This document shows, piece after piece, positions 1 through 6,341 of a stretch of DNA of 13,221 nt (positions within the stretch are counted from its first letter, which is position 1; each line of letters opens with the position of its first letter). The stretch spans positions 1 to 13,221 of the forward strand of contig DDBO01000005.1 of NCBI GenBank assembly GCA_002332755.1, written 5' to 3'. The DNA comes from Bacteroidales bacterium UBA2030 (GTDB taxonomy: Bacteria > Bacteroidota > Bacteroidia > Bacteroidales > TTA-H9). A program made the position numbers and the translations under genes. Under the pieces are notes generated by a model. That model made no database searches and was not told where the DNA came from. It saw nothing but the letters and a program-made list of their open reading frames with translations.

Positions 1-5
1 TTCTT

Positions 6-98
6 TTAACTCAGGATGAAATCCACGTAAGCATCACCACTGAAGTTACCCTCTATATTATATAGTTCCTTTTTTTGCCAAAAGGTAACCCTCGTCAT
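6..98 (-). CDS. Doubtful 30-codon reading frame, possible gene remnant
   Basis: An ATG at 98 opens a 30-residue frame ending in TAA at 8-6. Its product begins MTRVTFWQKKELYN and ends GDAYVDFILS. The composition (aromatic, acidic and small residues mixed) reads more like real protein than like a random AT-rich frame. The same frame is open upstream of the ATG for 24 more codons, back to a TGA at 173-171, through a lysine-rich stretch (KRLYPQRLKTFSKKVEKNG). I see no promoter box and no recognisable family. It could be a tiny gene, the 3' end of a decayed gene, or chance. It overlaps no other call. Low confidence. Confidence 0.2.
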   Translation of the reverse strand: MTRVTFWQKKELYNIEGNFSGDAYVDFILS

Positions 99-174
99 GC
101 CATTTTTTTCAACTTTTTTTGAAAAAGTTTTCAACCGTTGGGGATATAGCCGTTTGGCGCTCTGATGTTCTCAA

Positions 175-453
175 TTGGAATTAATTCCGCTTAACAAAGA
201 TATATTAAAAATCATTCGATGTGTACAACGGAGAGAAGAATCAATGATTTTTTTCAGCGCTTCAGGAATGATTTTATGCGATTTCCGGGGAACTAAATCA
301 GGGAAGTACACACGATTGAGTTTATGGGATGTAGAAGAAACACTGACAAAACAGTGTCTGGCAGAAGTACGGAAAATGTTCAAATCACTGCTGAATAGCG
401 ATGAATTTGCAGCAGTACATCCTAAGTATTCCAGTTCCGAACGGAATCATTAG
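175..453 (+). CDS. Small hypothetical protein, faintly LytTR-like
   Basis: The frame is open from 166 to the TAG at 451-453. The only early start is a TTG at 175 (92 aa); a later ATG at 244 would give 69 aa. I do not recognise a family with confidence. The order of elements (a start reading LIPLNKDI, a beta-rich middle, then LSLWDVEETL, then DEFAAVHPKYS near the end) loosely resembles the LytTR DNA-binding domain, in which a 'sLkelE..L' helix precedes an 'F.RvHrSylVN' strand. The usual Arg-Ser of that last motif is Pro-Lys here, so if it is LytTR it is divergent or decayed. No TAnnTTTG box is visible upstream. A 70-codon frame lies on the opposite strand (383-171), and I prefer the + strand only weakly. 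Confidence 0.3.
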   Translation: MELIPLNKDILKIIRCVQRREESMIFFSASGMILCDFRGTKSGKYTRLSLWDVEETLTKQCLAEVRKMFKSLLNSDEFAAVHPKYSSSERNH

Positions 454-510
454 AGATTCTCACAGGTCATGAATAGTAATATGAGCCTAAGGAGAGGGAA
501 ACCTGCCTAA

Positions 511-546
511 ACAAAAAACCACCAGAATCATTCAATTCCGGTGGTT
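511..546 (-). terminator. Intrinsic terminator of the FG-GAP protein gene
   Basis: On the - strand, 20 bases past the stop codon of the 567-2318 gene, AACCACC (546-540) pairs with GGTGGTT (523-517). One mismatch (539/524) and a further four pairs (538-535 with 528-525) follow, around a 6-base loop. The - strand then reads TTTTTTGTTT, a proper U-tract. On the + strand the hairpin is not followed by a T-run, so it works in one direction only. Confidence 0.85.
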
Positions 547-566
547 ATTCCTATGGAAATTACAAT

Positions 567-2318
567 TTACCGTTTCATGACTTTAATAAGATCATCTCCG
601 ACTTTCAGGAAATAGACACCCTTGCTCAGTGAACTGAGGTTGAGGGTGTTTGTGCCTGGTTGAAGCCTGTCTTTCAGGTATTGACGTCCGGTGAGATCCA
701 CAAGTTCGAAGTTTCGGCTTTCGGAAATTTCGATATGCAGGATGCCGGAAGTGGGGTTGGGCCAAACGGAAACATGATTGCCTGGTTTACTTTCTCCGAC
801 TCCGGTTATCGAGAAGGTAAATGTTTGTTCAGGGGCAAATTCCGACCCTTCGAGCGAAGGACTGATGGCCTGCACGCTCCAGAAATACTCTCCTTCACGC
901 AGGTTTTTAAGAATATAAAAAGTATCCTGAGTTACATTTCCCATTTGATACAGCCTGAGGTTTCCGCTAATCGGGTCGCTGGCCGGAGCCATTATTTCCA
1001 TACCTCCGGATATTACTCCGACCCTGAGATTGTAAGACCAGGTGGAACCCGAGTTGGCGCCCGAGGGACGATTCCAACTTAGGATAACATTCTGTCCTTC
1101 AAATGTATAGTTAAGGTTTTCAGGGGCAGCAGGTTGTGTAGCCGGAGTAAATATACCGGCTTTAAGGGTGTTTTCATAAAGGCGTGTTACTGCCGAACCC
1201 GAGCTATTGAGCCCAATCAGCAGCAGGTCATTATCGCCGTCGTTGTCGAAATCGGCCCACGATGCAAAGCTGTAGTTGAGGAAAATAAGACTGGTTGTGG
1301 ATTGCCAAAAAGAGCCTGCTTTATTGTTGTAATAAAGTACTGTATTCATGGCACCGCAGCCGGGAGCTTTACCTGTGGCTACGAAATCCGGATAACCGTC
1401 GTTGTTGTAATCAGCTACGGCGAAATTGCCCAAAGACAATCCTGTCATACCTATAAAGAATTCCTGAAACTCTCCGTTGCCTTTGTTTTTAAAGGTTTTG
1501 AAAGAAGGAGTAAGTGAAAGGTCATTACCCATAAGAAAAACATCAAGGTCAGCATCGCGATCAAGGTCGAAGAATAGTGACCAGCCTGCCCCAAGTCCTT
1601 CGAGGTTGGTAGTTACCTCTGTAAAACCTCCCATGTCGTTTCGGTAAAGCTTGCTGTAATAAGCCCCACCGATATCGCCGCTAAGCAGAAAGTCGGCGTC
1701 ACCATCGTTGTCGTAATCTCCAAAAGATGCCATGGAACTGATGGCACCTGCGATTCCCAAATTCGCAGGAGTGAAAGTCAGGTCGCCGTTGTTTTTGTAG
1801 AACGAAGAAAAGGCGTTGTATGAAAGCGTATCACCCGTCAGGAAAATATCCAGCCATCCATCATTATTGAAATCGGTGAAACGTGCCATACCATTGAAAA
1901 TTCCGGGCAATTGTGTGTTGAGTTTGGTAAATGTTCCATTGTCGTTACGATATACATTGGTAACGGCCGTTGCACTCGCATTGAGCCCGCAGACCAATAA
2001 ATCAGGGTCGCCATCGTTGTCAATATCACCCCATTGAATACTTCCGTTTTTTAATCCTTCCAGCTGGGCATTGATGTCCGTAAAGATTCCTGCGTTATTG
2101 CGATAGATACGGGTGGCGGGCATATTGTTGCTGAGTGCACCGCAAATGGCCAGGTCGAGGTAACCGTCGTTATCGAAATCGGCCCAGTCGGTTCCTCCTT
2201 GGTAAAACCCCGGGATGGTGGTATTGTATATGGTAAAGTCCTGGCCAGACAATTTAGCGTCGAAGCCAGCATTCAGAATGAAAGCCAGAAAAAGGTATGG
2301 AAATAAGGTGTATTTCAT
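567..2318 (-). CDS. Secreted FG-GAP/VCBS repeat protein with T9SS sorting domain
   Basis: A 583-aa exported protein. Residues 1 to about 25 form a signal peptide (MKYTLFPYLFLAFILNAGF). Seven repeats follow at a spacing of about 51 residues, each with a calcium-loop-like DxDxDG core: DFDNDGYLD (near 47), DIDNDGDPD (98), DFNNDGWLD (149), DYDNDGDAD (201), DLDRDADLD (251), DYNNDGYPD (303) and DFDNDGDND (356). This suggests a seven-bladed beta-propeller. Residues 396-503 look like a fibronectin type III domain (PENLNYTFEGQNVILSWNRP ... EYFWSVQAISP). Residues 514-583 are a type A T9SS C-terminal domain (VSVWPNPTSGILHIEIS ... LSKGVYFLKV ... KVMKR), so the protein should cross the outer membrane by the Por system and be surface-attached or released. 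The fifth calcium loop is degenerate (DRDAD). The ligand is unknown. The gene stands alone, with its own -7 box and terminator. Confidence 0.93.
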   Translation of the reverse strand: MKYTLFPYLFLAFILNAGFDAKLSGQDFTIYNTTIPGFYQGGTDWADFDNDGYLDLAICGALSNNMPATRIYRNNAGIFTDINAQLEGLKNGSIQWGDIDNDGDPDLLVCGLNASATAVTNVYRNDNGTFTKLNTQLPGIFNGMARFTDFNNDGWLDIFLTGDTLSYNAFSSFYKNNGDLTFTPANLGIAGAISSMASFGDYDNDGDADFLLSGDIGGAYYSKLYRNDMGGFTEVTTNLEGLGAGWSLFFDLDRDADLDVFLMGNDLSLTPSFKTFKNKGNGEFQEFFIGMTGLSLGNFAVADYNNDGYPDFVATGKAPGCGAMNTVLYYNNKAGSFWQSTTSLIFLNYSFASWADFDNDGDNDLLLIGLNSSGSAVTRLYENTLKAGIFTPATQPAAPENLNYTFEGQNVILSWNRPSGANSGSTWSYNLRVGVISGGMEIMAPASDPISGNLRLYQMGNVTQDTFYILKNLREGEYFWSVQAISPSLEGSEFAPEQTFTFSITGVGESKPGNHVSVWPNPTSGILHIEISESRNFELVDLTGRQYLKDRLQPGTNTLNLSSLSKGVYFLKVGDDLIKVMKR

Positions 2319-2344
2319 TGGTCAAAAATTTAGGTTTCAAGTTC

Positions 2345-2352
2345 CAAAGATA
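2345..2352 (-). promoter_or_regulatory. -7 promoter box for the FG-GAP protein gene
   Basis: The - strand reads TATCTTTG (2352 to 2345), an exact match to the Bacteroidota TAnnTTTG element, 27 bases ahead of the ATG at 2318. No convincing -33 TTTG is visible at the usual spacing. The predicted leader is about 23 nt. Confidence 0.5.
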
Positions 2353-2439
2353 AATCAAAATGCATATGTAAATTAGAATTAGATTAAAATATCTTCTTGT
2401 TATATTTTGTGGCATTGAAAAACAGACGTTTAGGAGATA

Positions 2440-3309
2440 TTAAAGAATCCGGATGGATGTAAATCCTATTTCCTTAGGTACTACCGACATGACAGGGACT
2501 TTGGAATGGCGTATAATCTGCTGGGCCTCGCTGTCGAGAAAGTAATCTACTATACCCAATTCTTGTTGAGTCATAATTACAACAAGATCAATTTCGGGGT
2601 GCTGTTCAATGTAATCAAGAATGATTTTTACGGGCTTTTCACCTTGAGCATCAATGAGTTCAGCTGCACATGGAATGTTGAGTTTTTCAATAAAGTTTTT
2701 AGCCTGTTTTTGTTGGATGGCCAGGGTTTGTTTTATTTCAGGGTCACTACTGGTTACGACGCTGATAGTCTTTATGGAGGCTTTGTAAAGGCGGGCAATT
2801 TCTACAGCCCATGAAATTTTTTGACGGCTTTCGGCTGTAAGGTCGAGAGGTAGCAGAATGGTACGGCAGCCGTCGTGGTAGCTTACACCTCTTACCGTTA
2901 TCACCGGACATTTTGCCGATCTTACTACTTTATGGGTAGTAGTCCCCACGATTTCTTCGTCGGTGCTATTGGTTGTTCCCATAAAGATGAGCAGAGCATT
3001 CAGCTCGTCGGCCTTTTTCAGAATTACATCATGGGGTTTCCCTTTCTCTATCATTGCCGTAACTTTCACTCCTGATTTTTCTTCAGTTTGACGGGCCAAT
3101 TCCTCAAGGTCGGCTGAAATTCGGGCTACAATTTCGGTGCTGCGATCTTGCCCAAGGAAACGAGCAAATGCTCCTGTTTCTTCAAAAACATAAAGGGCTA
3201 CGATTTCAAGCTTAAGTAATCGGGCAAGGTTGAATGTCTGTTCCAGAGCTGTTAGCGAGGCTTTTTCAAAATCTACGGGTACCAGAATAATGCGGCTTTT
3301 CCTGTTCAT
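2440..3309 (-). CDS. Universal stress protein, two tandem UspA domains
   Basis: A 289-aa cytoplasmic protein with two UspA folds. Domain 1 (about 5-140) starts with the first-strand motif RIILVPVDFEKAS, with Asp13 at the nucleotide-facing position, and ends KCPVITVRG. Domain 2 (about 148-277) starts RTILLPLDLTAES and ends KVPVMSVVP. ATP-binding Usp domains carry a G-2x-G-9x-G(S/T) motif. Domain 1 has a partial form (GTTN at 111-114, GTT at 122-124, second Gly missing). Domain 2 lacks it (MTQQELGIVDYFLDSEAQQ). Domain 2 may therefore be structural, and ATP binding by domain 1 is uncertain. Tandem Usp proteins of this size are common in Bacteroidota and are usually tied to stress or growth arrest; the target here is unknown. 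The start is the ATG at 3309, 21 bases after a -7 box. The gene diverges from the nucleoside phosphorylase gene. Confidence 0.9.
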   Translation of the reverse strand: MNRKSRIILVPVDFEKASLTALEQTFNLARLLKLEIVALYVFEETGAFARFLGQDRSTEIVARISADLEELARQTEEKSGVKVTAMIEKGKPHDVILKKADELNALLIFMGTTNSTDEEIVGTTTHKVVRSAKCPVITVRGVSYHDGCRTILLPLDLTAESRQKISWAVEIARLYKASIKTISVVTSSDPEIKQTLAIQQKQAKNFIEKLNIPCAAELIDAQGEKPVKIILDYIEQHPEIDLVVIMTQQELGIVDYFLDSEAQQIIRHSKVPVMSVVPKEIGFTSIRIL

Positions 3310-3315
3310 GTTTCT

Positions 3316-3323
3316 TACTTTTG
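3316..3323 (+). promoter_or_regulatory. -7 promoter box for the phosphorylase/PLP operon
   Basis: TACTTTTG fits TAnnTTTG and points towards the ATG at 3365, with a predicted leader of about 38 nt. It lies only 6 bases from an opposing box at 3330-3337, so the two promoters would compete for polymerase. An ATG at 3325, next to the expected transcript start, opens a 15-codon frame (MVKDINSHYKNFSYA) ending at 3372, just inside the phosphorylase gene. This could be chance. No clear -33 element is visible. Confidence 0.45.
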
Positions 3324-3329
3324 CATGGT

Positions 3330-3337
3330 CAAAGATA
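3330..3337 (-). promoter_or_regulatory. -7 promoter box for the universal stress gene
   Basis: The - strand reads TATCTTTG (3337 to 3330), an exact TAnnTTTG match, 21 bases from the ATG at 3309. The predicted transcript starts near 3326 with a leader of about 17 nt. It faces the + strand box at 3316-3323. No -33 element is obvious. Confidence 0.5.
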
Positions 3338-3364
3338 TAAATTCACATTATAAAAATTTCTCAT

Positions 3365-4240
3365 ATGCATAAACCTAATGCGGCCGAATTGGTTACCAAC
3401 CCCGACGGAAGCGTTTATCACCTGAAGCTCCATCGCGATCAGCTGGCCGACACAATAATTCTGGTAGGCGACCCGGGCAGGGTATCCGCTTTCTCAAAAC
3501 ACTTTGATAGCCTGGAGTTTTCGGGTAGCAATAGGGAAATTACTACCCATACAGGCCGGATTGGCAGTCGCCGTATAACAGTGATGTCGACCGGTATGGG
3601 GACTGACAATATTGATATTGTTGTAAATGAGCTGGATGCCCTGGTGAATATTGATTTTCAAACTCGTGAAGAGCTTAGCGAGAAGACCCGGCTTAAACTC
3701 ATACGCGTAGGAACTACCGGCAGCCTTCAGGCTGACATTCCGGTCAATAGTTTTATAAGGTCGGATTATAGCATTGGCATTGATACGCTTTTAAATTTTT
3801 ATACTACCGAAGGTTGCTGCTTTGAGCCGGAGATGGCCGAGGCGTTCCGTATACAATGCGATTGGCCTGCTTCGCTGGGGATACCTTATGCAGTGAAAGC
3901 CACAGAAAGCCTGGCAAAACTTTTTGAAGCTGATACAGTTGGGGGTATAACCCTTACCGCACCCGGGTTTTATGGCCCTCAGGGACGTCAGCTGCGGCTC
4001 CCGCTTGCCGTTCCGGATATGAATGAGCGTATTGCCAGGTTTTACTATCAGGGGAGGCGCATTACAAATTTTGAGATGGAGACCTCTGCCCTTTACGGCC
4101 TGGCTTCATTATTGGGCCACGAAGCCCTTACCCTTTGCCTGGCTATCGCTAACCGTCCGTTGGGGCAATTTAACGATAATTATAAACCCCAAATGGAACA
4201 ACTGATTAAGCTGGTGCTCGAAAAAATTGTAACCCTCTGA
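3365..4240 (+). CDS. Nucleoside phosphorylase, uridine phosphorylase type
   Basis: A 291-aa cytoplasmic enzyme of the PNP/UDP phosphorylase family, which splits a nucleoside with phosphate into free base and ribose 1-phosphate. Visible landmarks are the phosphate-binding GDPGR (35-39), GMGTDNIDIVVNEL (77-90), RVGTTGS (114-120), the base-recognition stretch GFYGPQGRQLR (201-211) and the ribose-binding NFEMET (235-240). The Gln-x-Arg pair (Q206, R208) matches the uracil-contacting Gln/Arg of E. coli Udp, and the EME triplet is the family hallmark. This favours uridine (or a related pyrimidine nucleoside) over purines, but specificity is inferred. At 291 residues it is longer than E. coli Udp (about 253 aa). 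Its TGA shares a base with the ATG of the next gene (TGATG), so the two are probably translated together. Likely role: pyrimidine salvage or catabolism. Confidence 0.9.
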   Translation: MHKPNAAELVTNPDGSVYHLKLHRDQLADTIILVGDPGRVSAFSKHFDSLEFSGSNREITTHTGRIGSRRITVMSTGMGTDNIDIVVNELDALVNIDFQTREELSEKTRLKLIRVGTTGSLQADIPVNSFIRSDYSIGIDTLLNFYTTEGCCFEPEMAEAFRIQCDWPASLGIPYAVKATESLAKLFEADTVGGITLTAPGFYGPQGRQLRLPLAVPDMNERIARFYYQGRRITNFEMETSALYGLASLLGHEALTLCLAIANRPLGQFNDNYKPQMEQLIKLVLEKIVTL

Positions 4241-5364
4241 TGCTGAATATTACTGTACCAGCCGCCGTAGTGGATTTAGACAAAGTAAGAAAAAATATCC
4301 GGCGGATGAAACAAAGGCTGGATAAAGCAGGTGTGAGGTTCAGGCCTCATTTTAAAACCCATCAGAGTTGGAAAATTGCTGAGATTTTTTCTCAGGAAGG
4401 CATCCGGCAAATTACCGTTTCCTCGGTAACCATGGCTCATTATTTTGCCCGGCAGGGCTGGAAAGACATAACCATAGCATTCCCGCTCAACCTGCGGGAA
4501 ATGGATAGTATTTTAATGCTTCCTGAAGATGTAACAGTGGGTCTGCTAATTTCCGATTCTTCAACCGCTTCTTATTCATTTCCAAAGTCTTTGCTGAAAA
4601 AATCGGTTTTCTGGATTGAGCTCGATACCGGGCATCACAGGAGCGGGTTTTCTGTTGCAGATTTTCATATCCTTACCTGGGTCATCGACAAGCTTTGCAG
4701 TACTGGCGCGCATTTGCAAGGCTTTTTGTTTCATGACGGACACACCTACAATGCTACCGGAATTGAAGAGATTAGAGAAATACGTTATAACACACTCTCC
4801 CGCCTTTCACTTCTGCGCGAATTTTTAAGCGAGAAATACCCGGGACGCAACTTCTTGTTTTCCGGAGGGGATACCCCATCATGCAGTCAGGAATTGCCTA
4901 TGGAGGGAATCGACGAAATGCGGCCGGGGAATTTTGTTTTTTACGACCTGCAGCAACTTGCTTTAGGCTCTTGTCAGCCCGAAGATATCGCCCTGAGTGT
5001 TCTTTGCCCCGTGGTAGCCTCTTATCCCGATCAAGGCAGAGCTGTCATCTATGGAGGGAGTATACACCTGAGCAAAGACAAACTGACAGTGGGCAAGGAA
5101 ACAATTTACGGTGTGGTTTGTTCAGAAGAAAAGCAATCGGATATGCGGCTTACTTTCCCCGGCGATTTGCCTTTTTTAACGGCTCTTTCTCAGGAGCACG
5201 GTGTAATTCAAGGTACTGCTGAACAGATTTTAAATCTGGTGCCTGGTAGTCTTGCCAGGGTGATACCTGTTCACTCTTGCCTGGTAGTGAGCAACATGAA
5301 ACAGCTGGTATCCGCCGATGGAACGGTTTTTGAGACCCTGAACTTGCATTCCGTTGATTTTTAA
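4240..5364 (+). CDS. PLP enzyme of the D-threonine aldolase / D-serine dehydratase family
   Basis: A 374-aa fold-type III PLP enzyme. The alanine-racemase-like N-terminal barrel starts AAVVDLDKVRKNIRRM and carries the likely Schiff-base lysine in RPHFKTHQ (Lys39). Further barrel motifs are ELDTGHHRSGF (127-137), FHDGHTYNA (164-172) and the phosphate-contacting FSGGDTPS (207-214). The smaller C-terminal domain ends with PVHSCLVV, where His345-x-Cys347 matches the metal-binding HxC of eukaryotic-type D-serine dehydratase (Dsd1). Bacterial D-threonine aldolases share this architecture, so the substrate is probably a D-beta-hydroxy amino acid, but the sequence does not settle lyase versus dehydratase. 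Its start overlaps the phosphorylase stop by one base. No biochemical link between the two is established. Confidence 0.85.
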   Translation: MLNITVPAAVVDLDKVRKNIRRMKQRLDKAGVRFRPHFKTHQSWKIAEIFSQEGIRQITVSSVTMAHYFARQGWKDITIAFPLNLREMDSILMLPEDVTVGLLISDSSTASYSFPKSLLKKSVFWIELDTGHHRSGFSVADFHILTWVIDKLCSTGAHLQGFLFHDGHTYNATGIEEIREIRYNTLSRLSLLREFLSEKYPGRNFLFSGGDTPSCSQELPMEGIDEMRPGNFVFYDLQQLALGSCQPEDIALSVLCPVVASYPDQGRAVIYGGSIHLSKDKLTVGKETIYGVVCSEEKQSDMRLTFPGDLPFLTALSQEHGVIQGTAEQILNLVPGSLARVIPVHSCLVVSNMKQLVSADGTVFETLNLHSVDF

Positions 5365-5374
5365 GCTATCTTTA
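5344..5374 (+). promoter_or_regulatory. Likely promoter of the SirB1-like gene (-33 and -7)
   Basis: TATCTTTA (5367-5374), one base off TAnnTTTG, lies 18 bases before the ATG at 5392. A TTG at 5344-5346 sits 20 bases upstream of it, the expected spacing for the Bacteroidota -33 element. Most of it lies in the 3' end of the preceding gene. Confidence 0.45.
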
Positions 5375-5391
5375 ACCATCTAAACCTCGAT

Positions 5392-6291
5392 ATGGCAGGT
5401 ACTTTGGATAATAATGAATTGAATGCACTCCTTCGCCTGATGGATGATCCGGATGAGGCTGTTTATCAGCGTATAAGGCAGCGTATTATTGATCTGGGAA
5501 CTGATGTGGTTCCCCAGCTCGAGCATGCCTGGGAAAATACTTTCGATGATTTTACCCGTAGTCGTCTCGAAGAGATAATCCACACTATAAATTTTCAGCA
5601 TATCAAAAACCAGCTCCTCATATGGAAACTCAATGGAGGTGAAGATATCATTGAAGGAGCTCTGCTTCTTTCAAAACTACGTTATCCTTCCCTGGATTTA
5701 GATCCACTGATCCGCGACATGGGTACCATTGCCCAGGATATTTGGCTGGAAATGAACGATAAGATGAGTCCGCTGGATAAAGTGAGGGTCATCAATCATA
5801 TTTTTTTCGATGTTTATGAGTATAAAGGACTTAAGACTCAGCAGCTAAGCCTGAGCAATGCTTTTGTTCACCAAACCATTCAGCTTAAAAGGGGAGGGCC
5901 CACCACCCTTGGAATTCTTTACCTGGGCCTGGCCCAAAGCCTGAATCTTCCGGTTTACGGACTCGACCTTCCCATGAATTTTTCTCTCACCTGGCTTGAA
6001 GCCGATCCCGGGTATTACCTTGCTGAGCCGGAAAAAGATCCTGTATTGTTCTACATCAATCCATTTTTCAAAGGAGTGGTCTTTACCCGACGGGAAATCG
6101 ATAAATTTATCAAAGAAAACAACCTCGATAGTAAAGATCATTATTATCACCCCTGCTCAAATGTTGCTGTATTGTTACGTTTGGCCGAAGAATTGCGTTT
6201 TTTAATGGATCAGGAGAATCTACATTCGTTGGCAGAGGAAATGAGGGAAATTATTACTATACTCAGGGGTAATTCCATTCAAGGAGATTAG
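5392..6291 (+). CDS. SirB1 / transglutaminase-like family protein
   Basis: A 299-aa soluble protein. Residues about 9-65 are helical and HEAT-like (NELNALLRLMDDPDEAVY, then a second such helix pair). From about 66 to 245 it follows the SirB1/UPF0162 (Transglut_core2) pattern: SNAFVHQTIQLKRGGPTTL (155-173), GILYLGLAQSLNLPVYGLDL (174-193), then YINPFFKGVVFTRREIDKFI (221-240). The C-terminus is helical, as in relatives with a TPR-like tail. Typical members have Gly-His-Phe or a similar His-Phe after the 'GLDLP' strand. Here it reads Met-Asn-Phe (195-197), so a histidine often present is missing. The molecular role of the family is not firmly known, and I assign none. A separate -7 box precedes it, and polA follows after 50 bases with its own box, so it is probably transcribed alone. 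Confidence 0.85.
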   Translation: MAGTLDNNELNALLRLMDDPDEAVYQRIRQRIIDLGTDVVPQLEHAWENTFDDFTRSRLEEIIHTINFQHIKNQLLIWKLNGGEDIIEGALLLSKLRYPSLDLDPLIRDMGTIAQDIWLEMNDKMSPLDKVRVINHIFFDVYEYKGLKTQQLSLSNAFVHQTIQLKRGGPTTLGILYLGLAQSLNLPVYGLDLPMNFSLTWLEADPGYYLAEPEKDPVLFYINPFFKGVVFTRREIDKFIKENNLDSKDHYYHPCSNVAVLLRLAEELRFLMDQENLHSLAEEMREIITILRGNSIQGD

Positions 6292-6316
6292 TATATATAA
6301 ATTTAACGGGGCGTAT

Positions 6317-6324
6317 TACCTTTG
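6317..6324 (+). promoter_or_regulatory. -7 promoter box for polA
   Basis: TACCTTTG is an exact TAnnTTTG match in the 50-base gap ahead of polA, 18 bases before the ATG at 6342. The predicted leader is about 14 nt. No -33 TTTG is seen; the region upstream is AT-rich (TATATATAA). Confidence 0.55.
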
Positions 6325-6341
6325 TAGAAACATAGAATTAT

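Noticed and set aside
68..129. Two small hairpins (68-85 and 111-129) in the T-rich left edge
   Set aside because: Short stems in homopolymer-rich DNA. They could arise from composition alone and no well-supported gene ends beside them.
171..383. 70-codon frame on the - strand opposite the small LytTR-like ORF
   Set aside because: It is serine-rich without recognisable motifs, has no promoter box and ends at the TGA at 173-171. I judged it a shadow of the + strand frame, though the choice between strands here is weak.
1134..1517. 127-codon + strand frame inside the FG-GAP gene
   Set aside because: It is the antisense of the calcium-loop repeats (valine-rich strings such as VVVVIS mirror the DNDGD codons), and the - strand gene is unmistakable.
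1226..2190. Regularly spaced similar DNA segments resembling a repeat array
   Set aside because: The period is about 153 bp and matches the coding repeats of the propeller. It is not a CRISPR array, as spacers are coding and repeats imperfect.
2386..2408. AT-only hairpin (AAAATAT / ATATTTT) after the stress gene
   Set aside because: Seven A-T pairs with a 9-base loop and no proper T-run; too weak to call a terminator.
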